A program made the translations under genes and the position numbers. Below the pieces are notes generated by a model that was not told the DNA's origin, did no database searches, and was given only the letters and a program-made list of their open reading frames with translations. From NCBI RefSeq assembly GCF_014203595.1, contig NZ_JACHJK010000007.1, positions 1-64,000 on the forward strand: a stretch of DNA of 64,000 nucleotides. Direction: 5' to 3'. Origin of the DNA: Streptomyces echinatus (GTDB lineage Bacteria; Actinomycetota; Actinomycetes; Streptomycetales; Streptomycetaceae). Positions 17,101 through 24,862 of the stretch are shown piece by piece. How positions within the stretch are numbered: the stretch's first letter is position 1; each line of letters opens with the position of its first letter.

Positions 17101-17582
17101 GCGGCGGCGCACGCCCGCACCACGCCCGGCCAGTCCCGCCGGGCGTGCGCGGCCCGCGCCTCGGTGACCCGGGCGTCGAAGACATGCACATCCAGTTCGC
17201 CCTGGTCGACCCGCAGCACGTAGCCGGGCGGTACGGCCCTGAGGCGCTCGGGGTCGTCGAGGAGACGGCGCAACCGGGTGACGTGGTTGTGCAGGGAGGC
17301 CTGCGCGGAGACGGGCGGCGCGCCGCCCCACAGCGCGTCCTTCAGCGACTCGACGGACACCACCCGGCCGGACTCCAGCAGCAGCGCGGCGAGCAGGGCG
17401 CGGACCTTGGGACTGCCGATGGCCCGGACGCAGTTGTCGGGGGCGTCGCCACCGGCCCGCTCGACGGGCCGGCCGGAAGAGCCGGAGGTCCCGGACGAGG
17501 GGTCGTACGAGATCCCGTACGGCGTCCGGTCGTAGAGGACCGGCGGTCCCAGCAGTCCGAAGCGCAGCTCGCACCGCCGCAT
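14142..17582 (-). CDS. Large SARP/AfsR-type regulator (HTH-BTAD-NB-ARC-TPR)
   Basis: 1146 residues. The N-terminal OmpR-like HTH contains RALLAALLLESGRVVSVESL and the BTAD domain AHAEHPLREAYHRQLMLALHRTGRQ-like sequence. A Ser/Ala/Gly-rich linker follows, then an NB-ARC ATPase with the P-loop GMAGVGKSALALH (near residue 412), and C-terminal TPRs (LNNRGLLLEGLGRFEESGEAL, HCNIGYAHLTLGEPDAAARHFEESLR). AfsR-type proteins activate secondary-metabolism or development genes in an ATP-dependent way. A second Gly/Ala/Ser-rich insert lies between ATPase and TPR. The ATG at 17582 has GGAG 7 nt upstream. Its target genes are not evident nearby. Confidence 0.9.
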   Translation of the reverse strand: MRRCELRFGLLGPPVLYDRTPYGISYDPSSGTSGSSGRPVERAGGDAPDNCVRAIGSPKVRALLAALLLESGRVVSVESLKDALWGGAPPVSAQASLHNHVTRLRRLLDDPERLRAVPPGYVLRVDQGELDVHVFDARVTEARAAHARRDWPGVVRACAAALALWRGTPLSGLPADFGGYALVQRLEQARLFLLEWRYDAELALGGARLAALVPELAALIAEHPLREAYHRQLMLALHRTGRQAEALAVHRDLRARLLEELGIEPGAAVREAHVEVLRGSGGGWWRDEATGDPRQSGREGRPRREGESPTGTLGDAGAPADSADPEGFASSASATAHTAPTASTAHGAPEVLASSANGGSAQDGAAPAARQTPRPAQLPAPPAHFTGRAEVCRELGRALTEPPAPAPAVVVISGMAGVGKSALALHVAHELRERFTDGQLYVNLHGATPGMPPLTATQALAALLRDLGVDPRNIPEHPDAASALLRSLLAPARILLVLDDAAHAAQVRPLLPAGPGCAVIVTSRSPLTALDGARRFPLTPLTGEDSAALLRAVSGRAGLDAGHALVELTGRLPLALRVVAARLAARRALTPDVLAGQLAATGGRLRHLEYDDLSVRRSLAVAHDALAAAEREADRDAALALCRIGVLDLPTYGAPLIARLTGTDERRAEAALDRLVDVALLEETAYGRYTPHDLVRDFARELADAAPRAAATPGIAATPGTAGSGADEAPGTPEASGGPRSSGAIEAPGASGGSGGSGAQGAAGPGGTPTAADLVALRWYAAVAERMLTAVVEPGLDQDDRRRPTFAQPAGHAEDVGALASFESAEQAFAWGEVELENVVALVARNADTGDPRTAAHLSVLARLLFPYVQRSGRVAEMEVLGQAALGAARRLGDLAAEAYALGDLAGLYFLTGRQNDALTLTDEALDIWVRLGTASRIRRCLNNRGLLLEGLGRFEESGEALRQSLAYSRLLNDPYGEAVTRSHLGNLYEHTDPRAAIEQHRRSLAIGDRIGAVIVRHSAHCNIGYAHLTLGEPDAAARHFEESLRILGEHGDWHGESQTRLGLVRALRRLGENARAARECAELLRRADARADRYTGGLALHQHGFLLREQGRRAEAYEAWRAARAALDGTDEQVVLAELRELLRG

Positions 17583-17926
17583 CACGCCGCTCCACAGCCT
17601 TCCCGCGCGGCCGGGGCCGACCGCACTCCGTGGCGGGCGCGCGCCCGCCGCCGTCTGGCGGAATCCCGCCGTGTCCACAACGGTTTCCCGCCACCTTCTG
17701 CCTGTCGGTCCGGCACCGGAATCCGGTACTCCGACGGGCCGTTGCCGTTACGGCCGGACGACTTCCAGCCATCCGGTTCGCGGCTCACCGACGAACCGTT
17801 GGCCACATGTTAGCGATCCGTTGGCGAATCCTGATGTGATCATTGCATCGGATCCGGCCCGACGGCGCGCGCGTATGTCGCGTAACTCGGGGGAGTGTCG
17901 CCGCAGGCTGGGTCCGGGGACGACAA
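17583..17926. other. SARP upstream region
   Basis: No gene seen. The part near 17790-17830 is less GC-rich, contains the direct repeat CCGTTGGC and probably carries the SARP promoter. A GTGTCCACA sequence is at 17672-17680. Confidence 0.4.
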
Positions 17927-17961
17927 GGGCCCCGGTCGGCGGAGGTGAACGACCGGGGCCC
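17927..17961 (-). terminator. Strong hairpin downstream of the glycosyltransferase gene
   Basis: A perfect 12-bp stem (GGGCCCCGGTCG at 17927-17938 with 17950-17961) and an 11-nt loop. It is about 190 bp past the GT2 stop and 345 bp from the SARP start, so it probably insulates the two. Confidence 0.5.
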
Positions 17962-18071
17962 CGTCCCGCCTTTCCGGCTTCCGGCCGCTCGCCCCGCGCC
18001 CCTGATCGCGGTCGGACCCGTTCCTCCCTCAGGTCGCGTCACAGGCCTCTATCCCGCAGATCGCCCCCCAT

Positions 18072-18157
18072 ACCGCCGAGGCTTCCCCCTCGGACCGCCG
18101 GGGCTTCCCCCTCAGACCGCCGGGGCTTCCCCCTCGGATCATGGGCTTCCCGCTCAG
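18072..18157. repeat. 22-bp tandem repeat at the 3' end of the GT2 gene
   Basis: Three near-identical copies of ACCGCCGGGGCTTCCCCCTC plus two bases, at 18072-18093, 18094-18115 and 18116-18137. A degenerate fourth copy runs into the GT2 stop codon. Confidence 0.75.
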
Positions 18158-19047
18158 ATCACCGGCGGACGCCCCAGCCGGGTCAGCCGCCACACCGTCC
18201 GCCAGCGCATCGGCCGCCGCTCCCCGGCCGGTTCCCGCAGGCCCTCGGCGAAACCGCCGAACCATGCCTTGAGCCCGGCCGGGGAGCGGGTCCGGGCGAG
18301 GGTGAGGAGCGTCCACACCCCGAGGTGCACCGGAACGAGCGGCAGGGGCAGCCGGCGCCGGACGAGCCAGACCCGGTTGCGGGCGTTGACCCGGTAGTAG
18401 ATGGCGTGCCGGGCCGGTGAGGTCCAGGGGTGCTGGAGGAGCAGCTCGGGGGCGTACAGGATCTTCCAGCCGGCGTCGACGGCCCGCCAGGCGAGGTCGG
18501 TCTCCTCGTGCGCGAAGAAGAACTCGGCCGGCCAGTCCCCGGTCTCGGCCAGCATCGCCATCCGGAAGGCGTGCCCGCCACCGAGGAACCCGGTGACGTA
18601 ACCGCCGCGCATCGGGTCGGACTTGCCCACCCGGGGCACGTGCCGCTGCTGGGTCCGGCCCTGCTCGTCGGCGATGCGGAAGCCGACGACGCCGAGGCGC
18701 GGGTCGGCGGCGTACAGGTCACGCACCCGGCGCAGCACGTCCGGGTCGACGAGCAGCCCGTCGTCGTCCAGCTCCACGACGACGTCCACGTCCCCGAAGT
18801 CCCTCAGCCGGGAGAGGGCCACGTTCCGGCCACCGGGACAGCCGAGGTTCTCCTCGACGTCGATGGCCGTGACCTCGCCGGGCAGGGAGAGCCGGCGGGC
18901 GAACTCGGGCAGCCGGCAGCCGTTGCCGACGATCACGATGCGGGCGGGGGCGATGTCCTGCTTGGCCACGGACTGGAGCAGGGCGTCGACCTCCGCGGGC
19001 CGGTTGCCCATCGTCACCACGGCGACGGCGATCCTCGGCTCCACCAC
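18154..19047 (-). CDS. Family 2 glycosyltransferase
   Basis: 297-residue GT-A fold enzyme that transfers a sugar from a nucleotide-sugar donor. The N-terminal Rossmann part is VEPRIAVAVVTMGNRPAEVDAL. The donor/metal motif is in VVVELDDDGLLVD, and the acceptor-side acid is in FFAHEETDLAWRAVDAGW. The C-terminal part has the PLVPVHLGVWTLLTLARTRS hydrophobic segment, suggesting membrane association. Acceptor unknown; cell-wall or exopolysaccharide is plausible. The GTG at 19047 follows GAGG; a second GTG is adjacent and the frame is open to 19113. Confidence 0.88.
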   Translation of the reverse strand: MVEPRIAVAVVTMGNRPAEVDALLQSVAKQDIAPARIVIVGNGCRLPEFARRLSLPGEVTAIDVEENLGCPGGRNVALSRLRDFGDVDVVVELDDDGLLVDPDVLRRVRDLYAADPRLGVVGFRIADEQGRTQQRHVPRVGKSDPMRGGYVTGFLGGGHAFRMAMLAETGDWPAEFFFAHEETDLAWRAVDAGWKILYAPELLLQHPWTSPARHAIYYRVNARNRVWLVRRRLPLPLVPVHLGVWTLLTLARTRSPAGLKAWFGGFAEGLREPAGERRPMRWRTVWRLTRLGRPPVI

Positions 19048-19313
19048 GTCCCTCACCTCATCCGGCCGACGGCGACAGCGCTGCCCGACCGCGCGCTGCC
19101 CGCCGTTCACCAAGATGTTGCCTCAGAGCCCCCGGTTCACCTGACGCCGATTCACTTTGCCGCGTCTTTGATCCGGTTTTATGACCACGTTTGCCGGCTC
19201 CCACCCCTTGGATTCGTTGAAGGGGCAACCAGCCCGGGGCCAAGATGCGTCGGATCAGCCGTCCCCACACGATGGGAAAGGGGCCGACCTGCCCGGACAG
19301 CTGGGAGAAGACA

Positions 19314-21128
19314 GTGAATGCTGAACGACTCCCGCCGTCGTGGCTCTTTCCCCAGGCCCACGCCGCCCACGTGCCGAGAACCATGGGAAGCGAACCGTTC
19401 CTTCGGATGGTCGACGGCGTCCAGACGGTCTGCGAGTGCGGATTCCTGCGCGGGATCGTCGAAGGCACCACCGCCCCCGTGCTCATCCTGGACCGCCATC
19501 TGCGGCACCTCTACGTCAATCCGGCCTGGTCCCGGGTCACCGGGGTCCCGGCCTCCGCGTTCCTCGGCAGGACGCTCGCGGAGGTGCTGCCCGACGTGCA
19601 GACGTCCGAAGACGTGCTGATCGAGGTGCTCGCCGACGGCCGGCCCCGGGAGGTCACCCTGTCCGGCACCACACGCGTCCCCTCACCCGTGGGACGACGG
19701 CTCTGGCGCGCCGTCTTCCACCGGCTGGAGACGCAGGGCCAGGTGGTCGGCGTGTGCGGGATGGCCGTCGAGGTCAGCAACCTGCGCCAGTACCTGGACG
19801 ACCTGGAGAACGCCCACCAGCGGCTCGCCCTCCTGGACGCCGCGGCCACCCGGGTCGGCACGACCCTCGACGTGGAGGCCACCTGCGCCGAACTGGCGGA
19901 CTTCCTCGCACCCTCCCTCGCCGACATCGCCGCGGTCGGAATCGTGGAGAAGGAGTTCTTCGGCGTACCCCCGCCGCCGCCCGGAATGCTGCGCCTGCGC
20001 AAGATGAGCCTGACGGTGCCGCCGGAACTGCAACGGCACCTGAGCGAGCTCGGCGGGCCGAGGCCCTACATCGATCTCCCGCGCGGCTCGGCGCCCCGCC
20101 GCTGCATCGACAGCGGACGGCCCTGGCTGGGCAACCTGGCCTCCGACGAGCTGTTCGAGAAGGTCATCGCCGATCCCGACCGGCTGCGGATCTACCGGGC
20201 GGCCGGGGTTCACTCGGTGCTCATCGTCCCGCTGCCCACGGCCGGCCGCAGCGTCGGCGTGGTCATCCTCATGCGGATGGGAGCGTCCCCCTCCTTCAGC
20301 AACGACGACATCCTGACCGCGCAGGGCGTCGCCGCGCGGGCGGCCGTCTCCATCGACAGCGCCCACCGGTACAGCCACGAGCACACGATGACCCTGGAGC
20401 TCCAGCGCGCCCTGCTGTCCGAGCCCGACCGCCCGCACCCCACGGTCGAGGTGGCCACCCGCTATCTGCCGTCCGGCCGCAGCGCCCTCGTCGGCGGCGA
20501 CTGGTACGACTCCATCGCGCTCCCCGACTGCCGCACCCTGCTGGTCATGGGCGACGTGATGGGGCACGGCTTCCAGGCCGCCGTGGCCATGAGCCAGTAC
20601 CGTTCCGTCCTGCGCACCGTCGCCGCGTCCGGGCTGGCCGTGGACGCCATGCTCTCCGAGGCGGACCGCAGAGCGGCACGCATCGGCCTCGACCGCGTCG
20701 CCACCTGCCTGCTCGTCCTGCTGGACCCCGCGGCCGGGACCTGTACGGCGGCCACGGCCGGGCATCTGCCACCCCTCGTCATCCGCCCCAACGGCAGCAC
20801 CGGCCTGATGCGCCTCCCGGCCGGCCCCCCGATCGGCACGGAACTCGGCGAGTACGAGATGACAACGTTCGCATTCGAACCGGGCTCCGTGCTGCTGCTC
20901 TACACAGACGGTCTCGTGGAGCAGCGGGGCGTGGACATCGACGACTCGGTGCGCGCCCTCACCGAGATGGGACTGTCCGCCGACGACTGTCTGGAGGACC
21001 TGCTGGACACCCTGCTGACCCAGCTGACCAGCGGCTTGTGCGAGGACGACATAGCCCTCCTCGCAGCCCGCCTCCGCCCCACCATCGCCCACCACCCCGA
21101 GAGCCTGCCGGAACCGGACGACCGCTGA
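19314..21128 (+). CDS. PAS-GAF-SpoIIE (PP2C-type) serine phosphatase
   Basis: 604 residues. A PAS domain (APVLILDRHLRHLYVNPAWSRVTG) is followed by a GAF domain (residues about 170-370) and a SpoIIE phosphatase domain with metal motifs VGGDWYDSI, VMGDVMGHG and LLYTDGLVE. Such proteins dephosphorylate STAS anti-anti-sigma factors and so release stress or developmental sigma factors; BldG-like proteins are possible targets, which is inference. The GTG at 19314 has GGGAGA upstream. Confidence 0.9.
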   Translation: MNAERLPPSWLFPQAHAAHVPRTMGSEPFLRMVDGVQTVCECGFLRGIVEGTTAPVLILDRHLRHLYVNPAWSRVTGVPASAFLGRTLAEVLPDVQTSEDVLIEVLADGRPREVTLSGTTRVPSPVGRRLWRAVFHRLETQGQVVGVCGMAVEVSNLRQYLDDLENAHQRLALLDAAATRVGTTLDVEATCAELADFLAPSLADIAAVGIVEKEFFGVPPPPPGMLRLRKMSLTVPPELQRHLSELGGPRPYIDLPRGSAPRRCIDSGRPWLGNLASDELFEKVIADPDRLRIYRAAGVHSVLIVPLPTAGRSVGVVILMRMGASPSFSNDDILTAQGVAARAAVSIDSAHRYSHEHTMTLELQRALLSEPDRPHPTVEVATRYLPSGRSALVGGDWYDSIALPDCRTLLVMGDVMGHGFQAAVAMSQYRSVLRTVAASGLAVDAMLSEADRRAARIGLDRVATCLLVLLDPAAGTCTAATAGHLPPLVIRPNGSTGLMRLPAGPPIGTELGEYEMTTFAFEPGSVLLLYTDGLVEQRGVDIDDSVRALTEMGLSADDCLEDLLDTLLTQLTSGLCEDDIALLAARLRPTIAHHPESLPEPDDR

Positions 21129-21174
21129 CGACACGCCTCGGGCTCCCTCAGCGGCTCCATGCCCACCGAACGAC

Positions 21175-21209
21175 GAAAGACCAGCCAGGACATCCCTGAC
21201 TGGTCTTTC
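21175..21209 (-). terminator. Terminator between the phosphatase gene and tRNA-Thr
   Basis: Stem GAAAGACCAGCCAGG (21175-21189) pairs with 21195-21209 with one mismatch around a 5-nt loop. It starts 4 bp past the tRNA 3' end, so it is mainly the tRNA terminator, but it can act on both strands. Confidence 0.8.
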
Positions 21210-21212
21210 CGA

Positions 21213-21289
21213 TGGAGCCGCTTTCGGGATTCGAACCCGAGACCTACGCATTACGAGTGCGTTGCTCTGGCCATCTGAGCTAAAGCGGC
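21213..21289 (-). tRNA. tRNA-Thr (anticodon CGT)
   Basis: Reading leftward from 21289: acceptor GCCGCTT pairs with AAGCGGC, the D arm is GCTCAGATGGCCAGAGC, the anticodon stem ACGCA/TGCGT holds the loop CTCGTAA, and the T arm is TCGGGTTCGAATCCCGA. Discriminator T is followed by an encoded CCA (21215-21213). All stems are perfectly paired. It reads the ACG threonine codon. Confidence 0.97.
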
Positions 21290-21396
21290 GTGCTGCCAGC
21301 ACCATGGTGCGATCAGCAACGTCGGTAAGTCTACACAGTTTCCGAGAGTGCTTCGTACCCACCCCGGAGCGGGCGGCCCCGGGGTGGGCGGCAGGG

Positions 21397-23055
21397 CTAT
21401 GAGCAGCGCTTTCCGGCGGCCGGCGGGGTGCCCCGGAGGAGGTAGGCGTCGATCGCCGCGTCGATGCAGGAGCTTCCCCGGCCGTACGCCGTGTGGCCGT
21501 CGCCGTCGTAGGTCAGCAGGCGGGCCGAGGAGAGCTGGCCGGCCAGGGACCGGGCCCAGCGGTACGGCGTCGCCGGGTCGCGGACCGTACCGACCACCAC
21601 GATCGGCGCCGCTCCCCTCGCCTCGATGCGGCGCGGCTCGCCCGTGGCCCGCACCGGCCAGTACGCGCAGTTCAGCGAGGCCCAGGCCAGACCCGGCCCG
21701 AAGACCGGGGACGCCTTCCCGAACGCGGGCAGGGCCTTCTCGACCTGTTCGGGACCGTTGAAGGCCGGCGGCAGGTCCAGGCAGTTCACGGCGGCGTTGG
21801 CCATCATCAGGTTGCTGTAGTGGCCGCTCGCGTCCCGCTCGTAGTAGAGGTCGGAGAGGGACAGCAGACCGGACCCGTCATGCTCCTTCATCGCCGAGGT
21901 CAGCGCCTCGCGCAGCCGCCCCCAGGACCCCTCGTCGTACATCGACGCGATCACCCCGTTGGTGGCCAGCGCCTCCCCGAGCTTGCGGCCCTCCGGCTCG
22001 CCCGCCGGGATGGGGTGGGCGTCCAACTGGCGGAAGAACGCCCTCAGGTGATCACCGACCTGCGCGGGCGTCGTGCCCTTTCCGCCGAGCGGGCAGTCGG
22101 TGTGCCGTACGCAGTCCTTCGCGAACGCCGCGAACGCCGTCTCGAAGCCCGCCGTCTGGTCCTGGTTCAACGTGCGGGAGTCCAGGGACGGGTCCATCGC
22201 GCCGTCCAGCACCATCCGGCCGACCCGCCCGGGGAACAGACCGGCGTACGTCGCCCCGAGCAGCGTGCCGTACGACGCCCCGACGTAGTTCAGCCTCCGG
22301 TCCCCCAGCACCGCCCGGAGGATGTCCATGTCCCGCGCCGCCTCCACGGTGGACACGTGCCGCAGCAGCCGCGCCGAGTGGGTTCCGCAGCTCTCCGCGA
22401 ACGTCTGCTGCGCCGTGACCACCGCGTTGCGTTCCCGCTGGTCGTCGGGCGTCAGGTCGGTCTCCGTGTACGTGTCCATCTGCCGGCCGTTGAGGCATTG
22501 GACGGGCTCGCTGCGGGCGACGCCCCGGGGATCCATCGCCACCATGTCGTAGCGGGCGCGGACCTCTGCCGGATAGCCGAGGCCCGCGTAGTCCTGGAGG
22601 TACCCGATGGCCGAACCGCCCGGGCCTCCCGGGTTGACCAGCAGCGAGCCGATCGGCCTGCTCTTGCCGGTGGCCTTCTTGCGGGCGACGGCGAGCCGGA
22701 TGGTGCCCGCGTCGGGGTTCGCGTAGTCCAGCGGGGCCTTCATCGTCGCGCACTGGAATCCGGGGACACCGCAGTCGCGCCAGCGCAGCCGCTGGTCGTA
22801 GTACGACGCCAGGGCCGACGGAGTCGAATGCGGCAGCGCGGCGAGCGCCGCCTCCACCGTCCCGCCGGCCGTGGTGGTCGAGGCCCCGGAGGAGCAGGCG
22901 GACACGAGCAGGGCGGTGGCCGTGAGGAGGGTGGCCGTGAATCGGGCCGTCGTCCGGGGGCGGGGCCCCCGGGTCCGGCGGGAGCGGGGGGATGGCCTGG
23001 TGTACATCAGGCGAGCGTAACGCTGGGCGACGGATCGGGTGCGCTGCGTGGACAT
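21397..23055 (-). CDS. Secreted alpha/beta-hydrolase, TAP-like peptidase lipoprotein
   Basis: 552 residues. An Arg-rich N-region, a hydrophobic stretch (ATLLTATALLVSAC) and lipobox VSAC mark an exported lipoprotein. The hydrolase core has the oxyanion motif NPGGPGGSA, the nucleophile Ser in YVGASYGTLLGA, an acid in VVGTVRDPATPY and His in YDGDGHTAYG. The C-terminal TAP-like domain resembles Streptomyces tripeptidyl aminopeptidases (Slp group). It probably trims peptides outside the cell. The start may instead be the ATG at 23007 (MYTRPSPRSRRTRG). Confidence 0.9.
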   Translation of the reverse strand: MSTQRTRSVAQRYARLMYTRPSPRSRRTRGPRPRTTARFTATLLTATALLVSACSSGASTTTAGGTVEAALAALPHSTPSALASYYDQRLRWRDCGVPGFQCATMKAPLDYANPDAGTIRLAVARKKATGKSRPIGSLLVNPGGPGGSAIGYLQDYAGLGYPAEVRARYDMVAMDPRGVARSEPVQCLNGRQMDTYTETDLTPDDQRERNAVVTAQQTFAESCGTHSARLLRHVSTVEAARDMDILRAVLGDRRLNYVGASYGTLLGATYAGLFPGRVGRMVLDGAMDPSLDSRTLNQDQTAGFETAFAAFAKDCVRHTDCPLGGKGTTPAQVGDHLRAFFRQLDAHPIPAGEPEGRKLGEALATNGVIASMYDEGSWGRLREALTSAMKEHDGSGLLSLSDLYYERDASGHYSNLMMANAAVNCLDLPPAFNGPEQVEKALPAFGKASPVFGPGLAWASLNCAYWPVRATGEPRRIEARGAAPIVVVGTVRDPATPYRWARSLAGQLSSARLLTYDGDGHTAYGRGSSCIDAAIDAYLLRGTPPAAGKRCS

Positions 23056-23172
23056 GGGTGCCTCCTACGAGGGACACGGCGCCGTCCCCGAGCCGGGCCG
23101 GTCCCGCTGCCCGCACGGGTCGCACGGGGTCAATCGGGTCGCACGAGGCTCAGGCCGTCGCCGGCGCGGCTG

Positions 23173-24378
23173 TCAGCCCGCCCTCAGTGCCATCGTCATC
23201 GCCTCCACGGCGAGCAGCGGAGCCACGTTGCGGTCCAGGGCCTCGCGGCACGCGGAGATCGCCTCGATGCGGCGGAGCGTGGACTCGGGGGCGCCGGCGC
23301 GGGCCAGCCGCTCCAGGGCCTCCCCCGCGTCGGCGTTGGCGATCGCCACGCGCGTGCCGAGCTGCAAGGCGAGGACATCGCGGTAGAAAGCAGTGAGGTC
23401 ACCGAGGGCGACGTCCAGGCTGTCGCGCTGGGTGCGGGTTCTGCGCCGCTTCTGCATGTCCTCCAAGTCCTTGATGACGCCCGCCGTACCGCGCGGCAGC
23501 CGGCCGCCCTGGGCCGCGCCGAGCGCCGCCTTCAGCTCCTCGGTCTCCTTGCCGTCCATCTCCTCGGCGAGCTGTCTGGCGTCCTCCGCGGCGGCGTCGA
23601 CCAGCTCCTGGGCGGCCCTGAGGCAGGCGCCGACCTCGTCCAGCCGCAGCGGCAGCTTCAGGACGGCGGCGCGGCGCTCGCGGGCCGCCGGGTCGGTGGC
23701 CAGACGGCGGGCCCGGTCGACATGGCCCTGGGTGGCGCGGGCAGCGGACGCGGCGACCTCGGGCTCGATGCCGTCACGCCTTACGAGCATGTCGGCGACC
23801 GCCTCGACGGACGGCGTGCGCAGGGTCAGATGGCGGCAGCGGGAGCGGATCGTCGGCAGGACGTCCTCGACGGAGGGGGCACACAGCAGCCACACGGTGC
23901 GCGAGGCGGGCTCCTCCACGGCCTTCAGGACGGCGTTGGCCGACTTCTCGTTCAGCCGCTCGGCGTCCTCGACCAGAATGATCTGCCAGCGGCCGTTCGC
24001 CGGGGAGGTGAACGACTTGCGGACCGTGTCGCGCATGTCCTTGACCAGGATCTCGGAGCCGACCGCGGCCACCGTCGTGACATCCGCGTGGGTGCCGAGC
24101 AGCGCGGTGTGGCAGCCGTCGCAGAAGCCGCAGCCGGGGACACCGCCGAGGGCCCGGTCCGGGCTCACGCACTGCAGGGCCGCGGCGAAGGCCCGCGCCG
24201 CCTGGTTCCGGCCCGCGCCGGGCGGGCCCGTGAACAGCCAGGCGTGGGTCATCTTCGAGGCCGTGGGCGGCGGCTCGTCCGCCGCGGCGGCCGTGACGAG
24301 GGCGTCGGCGTCCCGCGCGGCGGCGTCGAGCACCGCGCTCACCTTCTCCTGCCCGACGAGGTCGTCCCACACGGTCAT
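23173..24378 (-). CDS. holB: DNA polymerase III subunit delta'
   Basis: 401-residue clamp-loader subunit. The AAA+ domain begins MTVWDDLVGQEKVSAVL. The P-loop position is FTGPPGAGRNQAARAF, lacking the usual GKT/S, as expected for a delta' that does not bind ATP. A zinc-ribbon motif CGFCDGCH and the sensor/arginine-finger segment LPTIRSRCRHL are intact. It helps load the beta clamp during replication. It is 484 bp from the tmk fusion and on the same strand. Confidence 0.94.
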   Translation of the reverse strand: MTVWDDLVGQEKVSAVLDAAARDADALVTAAAADEPPPTASKMTHAWLFTGPPGAGRNQAARAFAAALQCVSPDRALGGVPGCGFCDGCHTALLGTHADVTTVAAVGSEILVKDMRDTVRKSFTSPANGRWQIILVEDAERLNEKSANAVLKAVEEPASRTVWLLCAPSVEDVLPTIRSRCRHLTLRTPSVEAVADMLVRRDGIEPEVAASAARATQGHVDRARRLATDPAARERRAAVLKLPLRLDEVGACLRAAQELVDAAAEDARQLAEEMDGKETEELKAALGAAQGGRLPRGTAGVIKDLEDMQKRRRTRTQRDSLDVALGDLTAFYRDVLALQLGTRVAIANADAGEALERLARAGAPESTLRRIEAISACREALDRNVAPLLAVEAMTMALRAG

Positions 24379-24446
24379 GGGTCACGCCGCCCTTCCGTCG
24401 CACTCCGCTTCCCGCCATCCATTGTGCGGGTGGGCACCGACAACGA

Positions 24447-24550
24447 GGTCCCACCGCCGACGAGGCCCGGCGTCGACGAGGTCCCGGCGTCGACGAGGTC
24501 CCGGCGTCGACGAATCTCCGACGCCACCGAGGTCCCGACGACGAGGCCGA
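24447..24550. repeat. 17-bp degenerate tandem repeat in the holB-tmk spacer
   Basis: Unit GGTCCCGGCGTCGACGA, with two exact copies and three or four degenerate ones. The spacer 24379-24862 (484 bp) holds no convincing gene. It also has a repeated CAGGAGGCCCACCGGC and the large hairpin at its right end. Confidence 0.75.
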
Positions 24551-24774
24551 GAGATCCGGACCCGGCGACCAGGCCCAGGCCCAGGCGACAACAGGCTCAC
24601 CGGCGAGGGGGCCGCCCCGCCGGAAAGGCCGTACCCGGAGAAGCCCGTCGGCAAAGGGCGTCACCGGCTGGGGCCGACAAGCAGGCGCCCACTCGCAGGA
24701 AACCCCACCGGCAGAGGCACCTGCCGGCAGGAGGCCCACCGGCGGAGGTTCCCGCCGCCAGGAGGCCCACCGGC

Positions 24775-24835
24775 CCGGACGGGGGCGCCCGCAAGCACCG
24801 GGTCCTCGCCGGTGCCCGTGGGCGCCCCCGTCCGG
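24775..24835 (-). terminator. Two-tier hairpin downstream of the tmk fusion gene
   Basis: A perfect 16-bp outer stem (CCGGACGGGGGCGCCC at 24775-24790 with 24820-24835) encloses a second stem GCACCGG (24795-24801) with CCGGTGC (24809-24815). It lies 28 bp past the tmk stop. This is one of the strongest hairpins in the window. Confidence 0.8.
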
Positions 24836-24862
24836 AAGAGCCGTCGGAAGAGCTCGTGCCGG

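Noticed and set aside
21175-21289. Integration site of a mobile element at tRNA-Thr
   Set aside because: The tRNA is intact and I saw no repeat of its 3' end and no integrase gene in the window.
24447-24550. CRISPR-like array from the 17-bp repeats
   Set aside because: Units are contiguous with no spacers, GC-rich and degenerate, and no cas genes are present.
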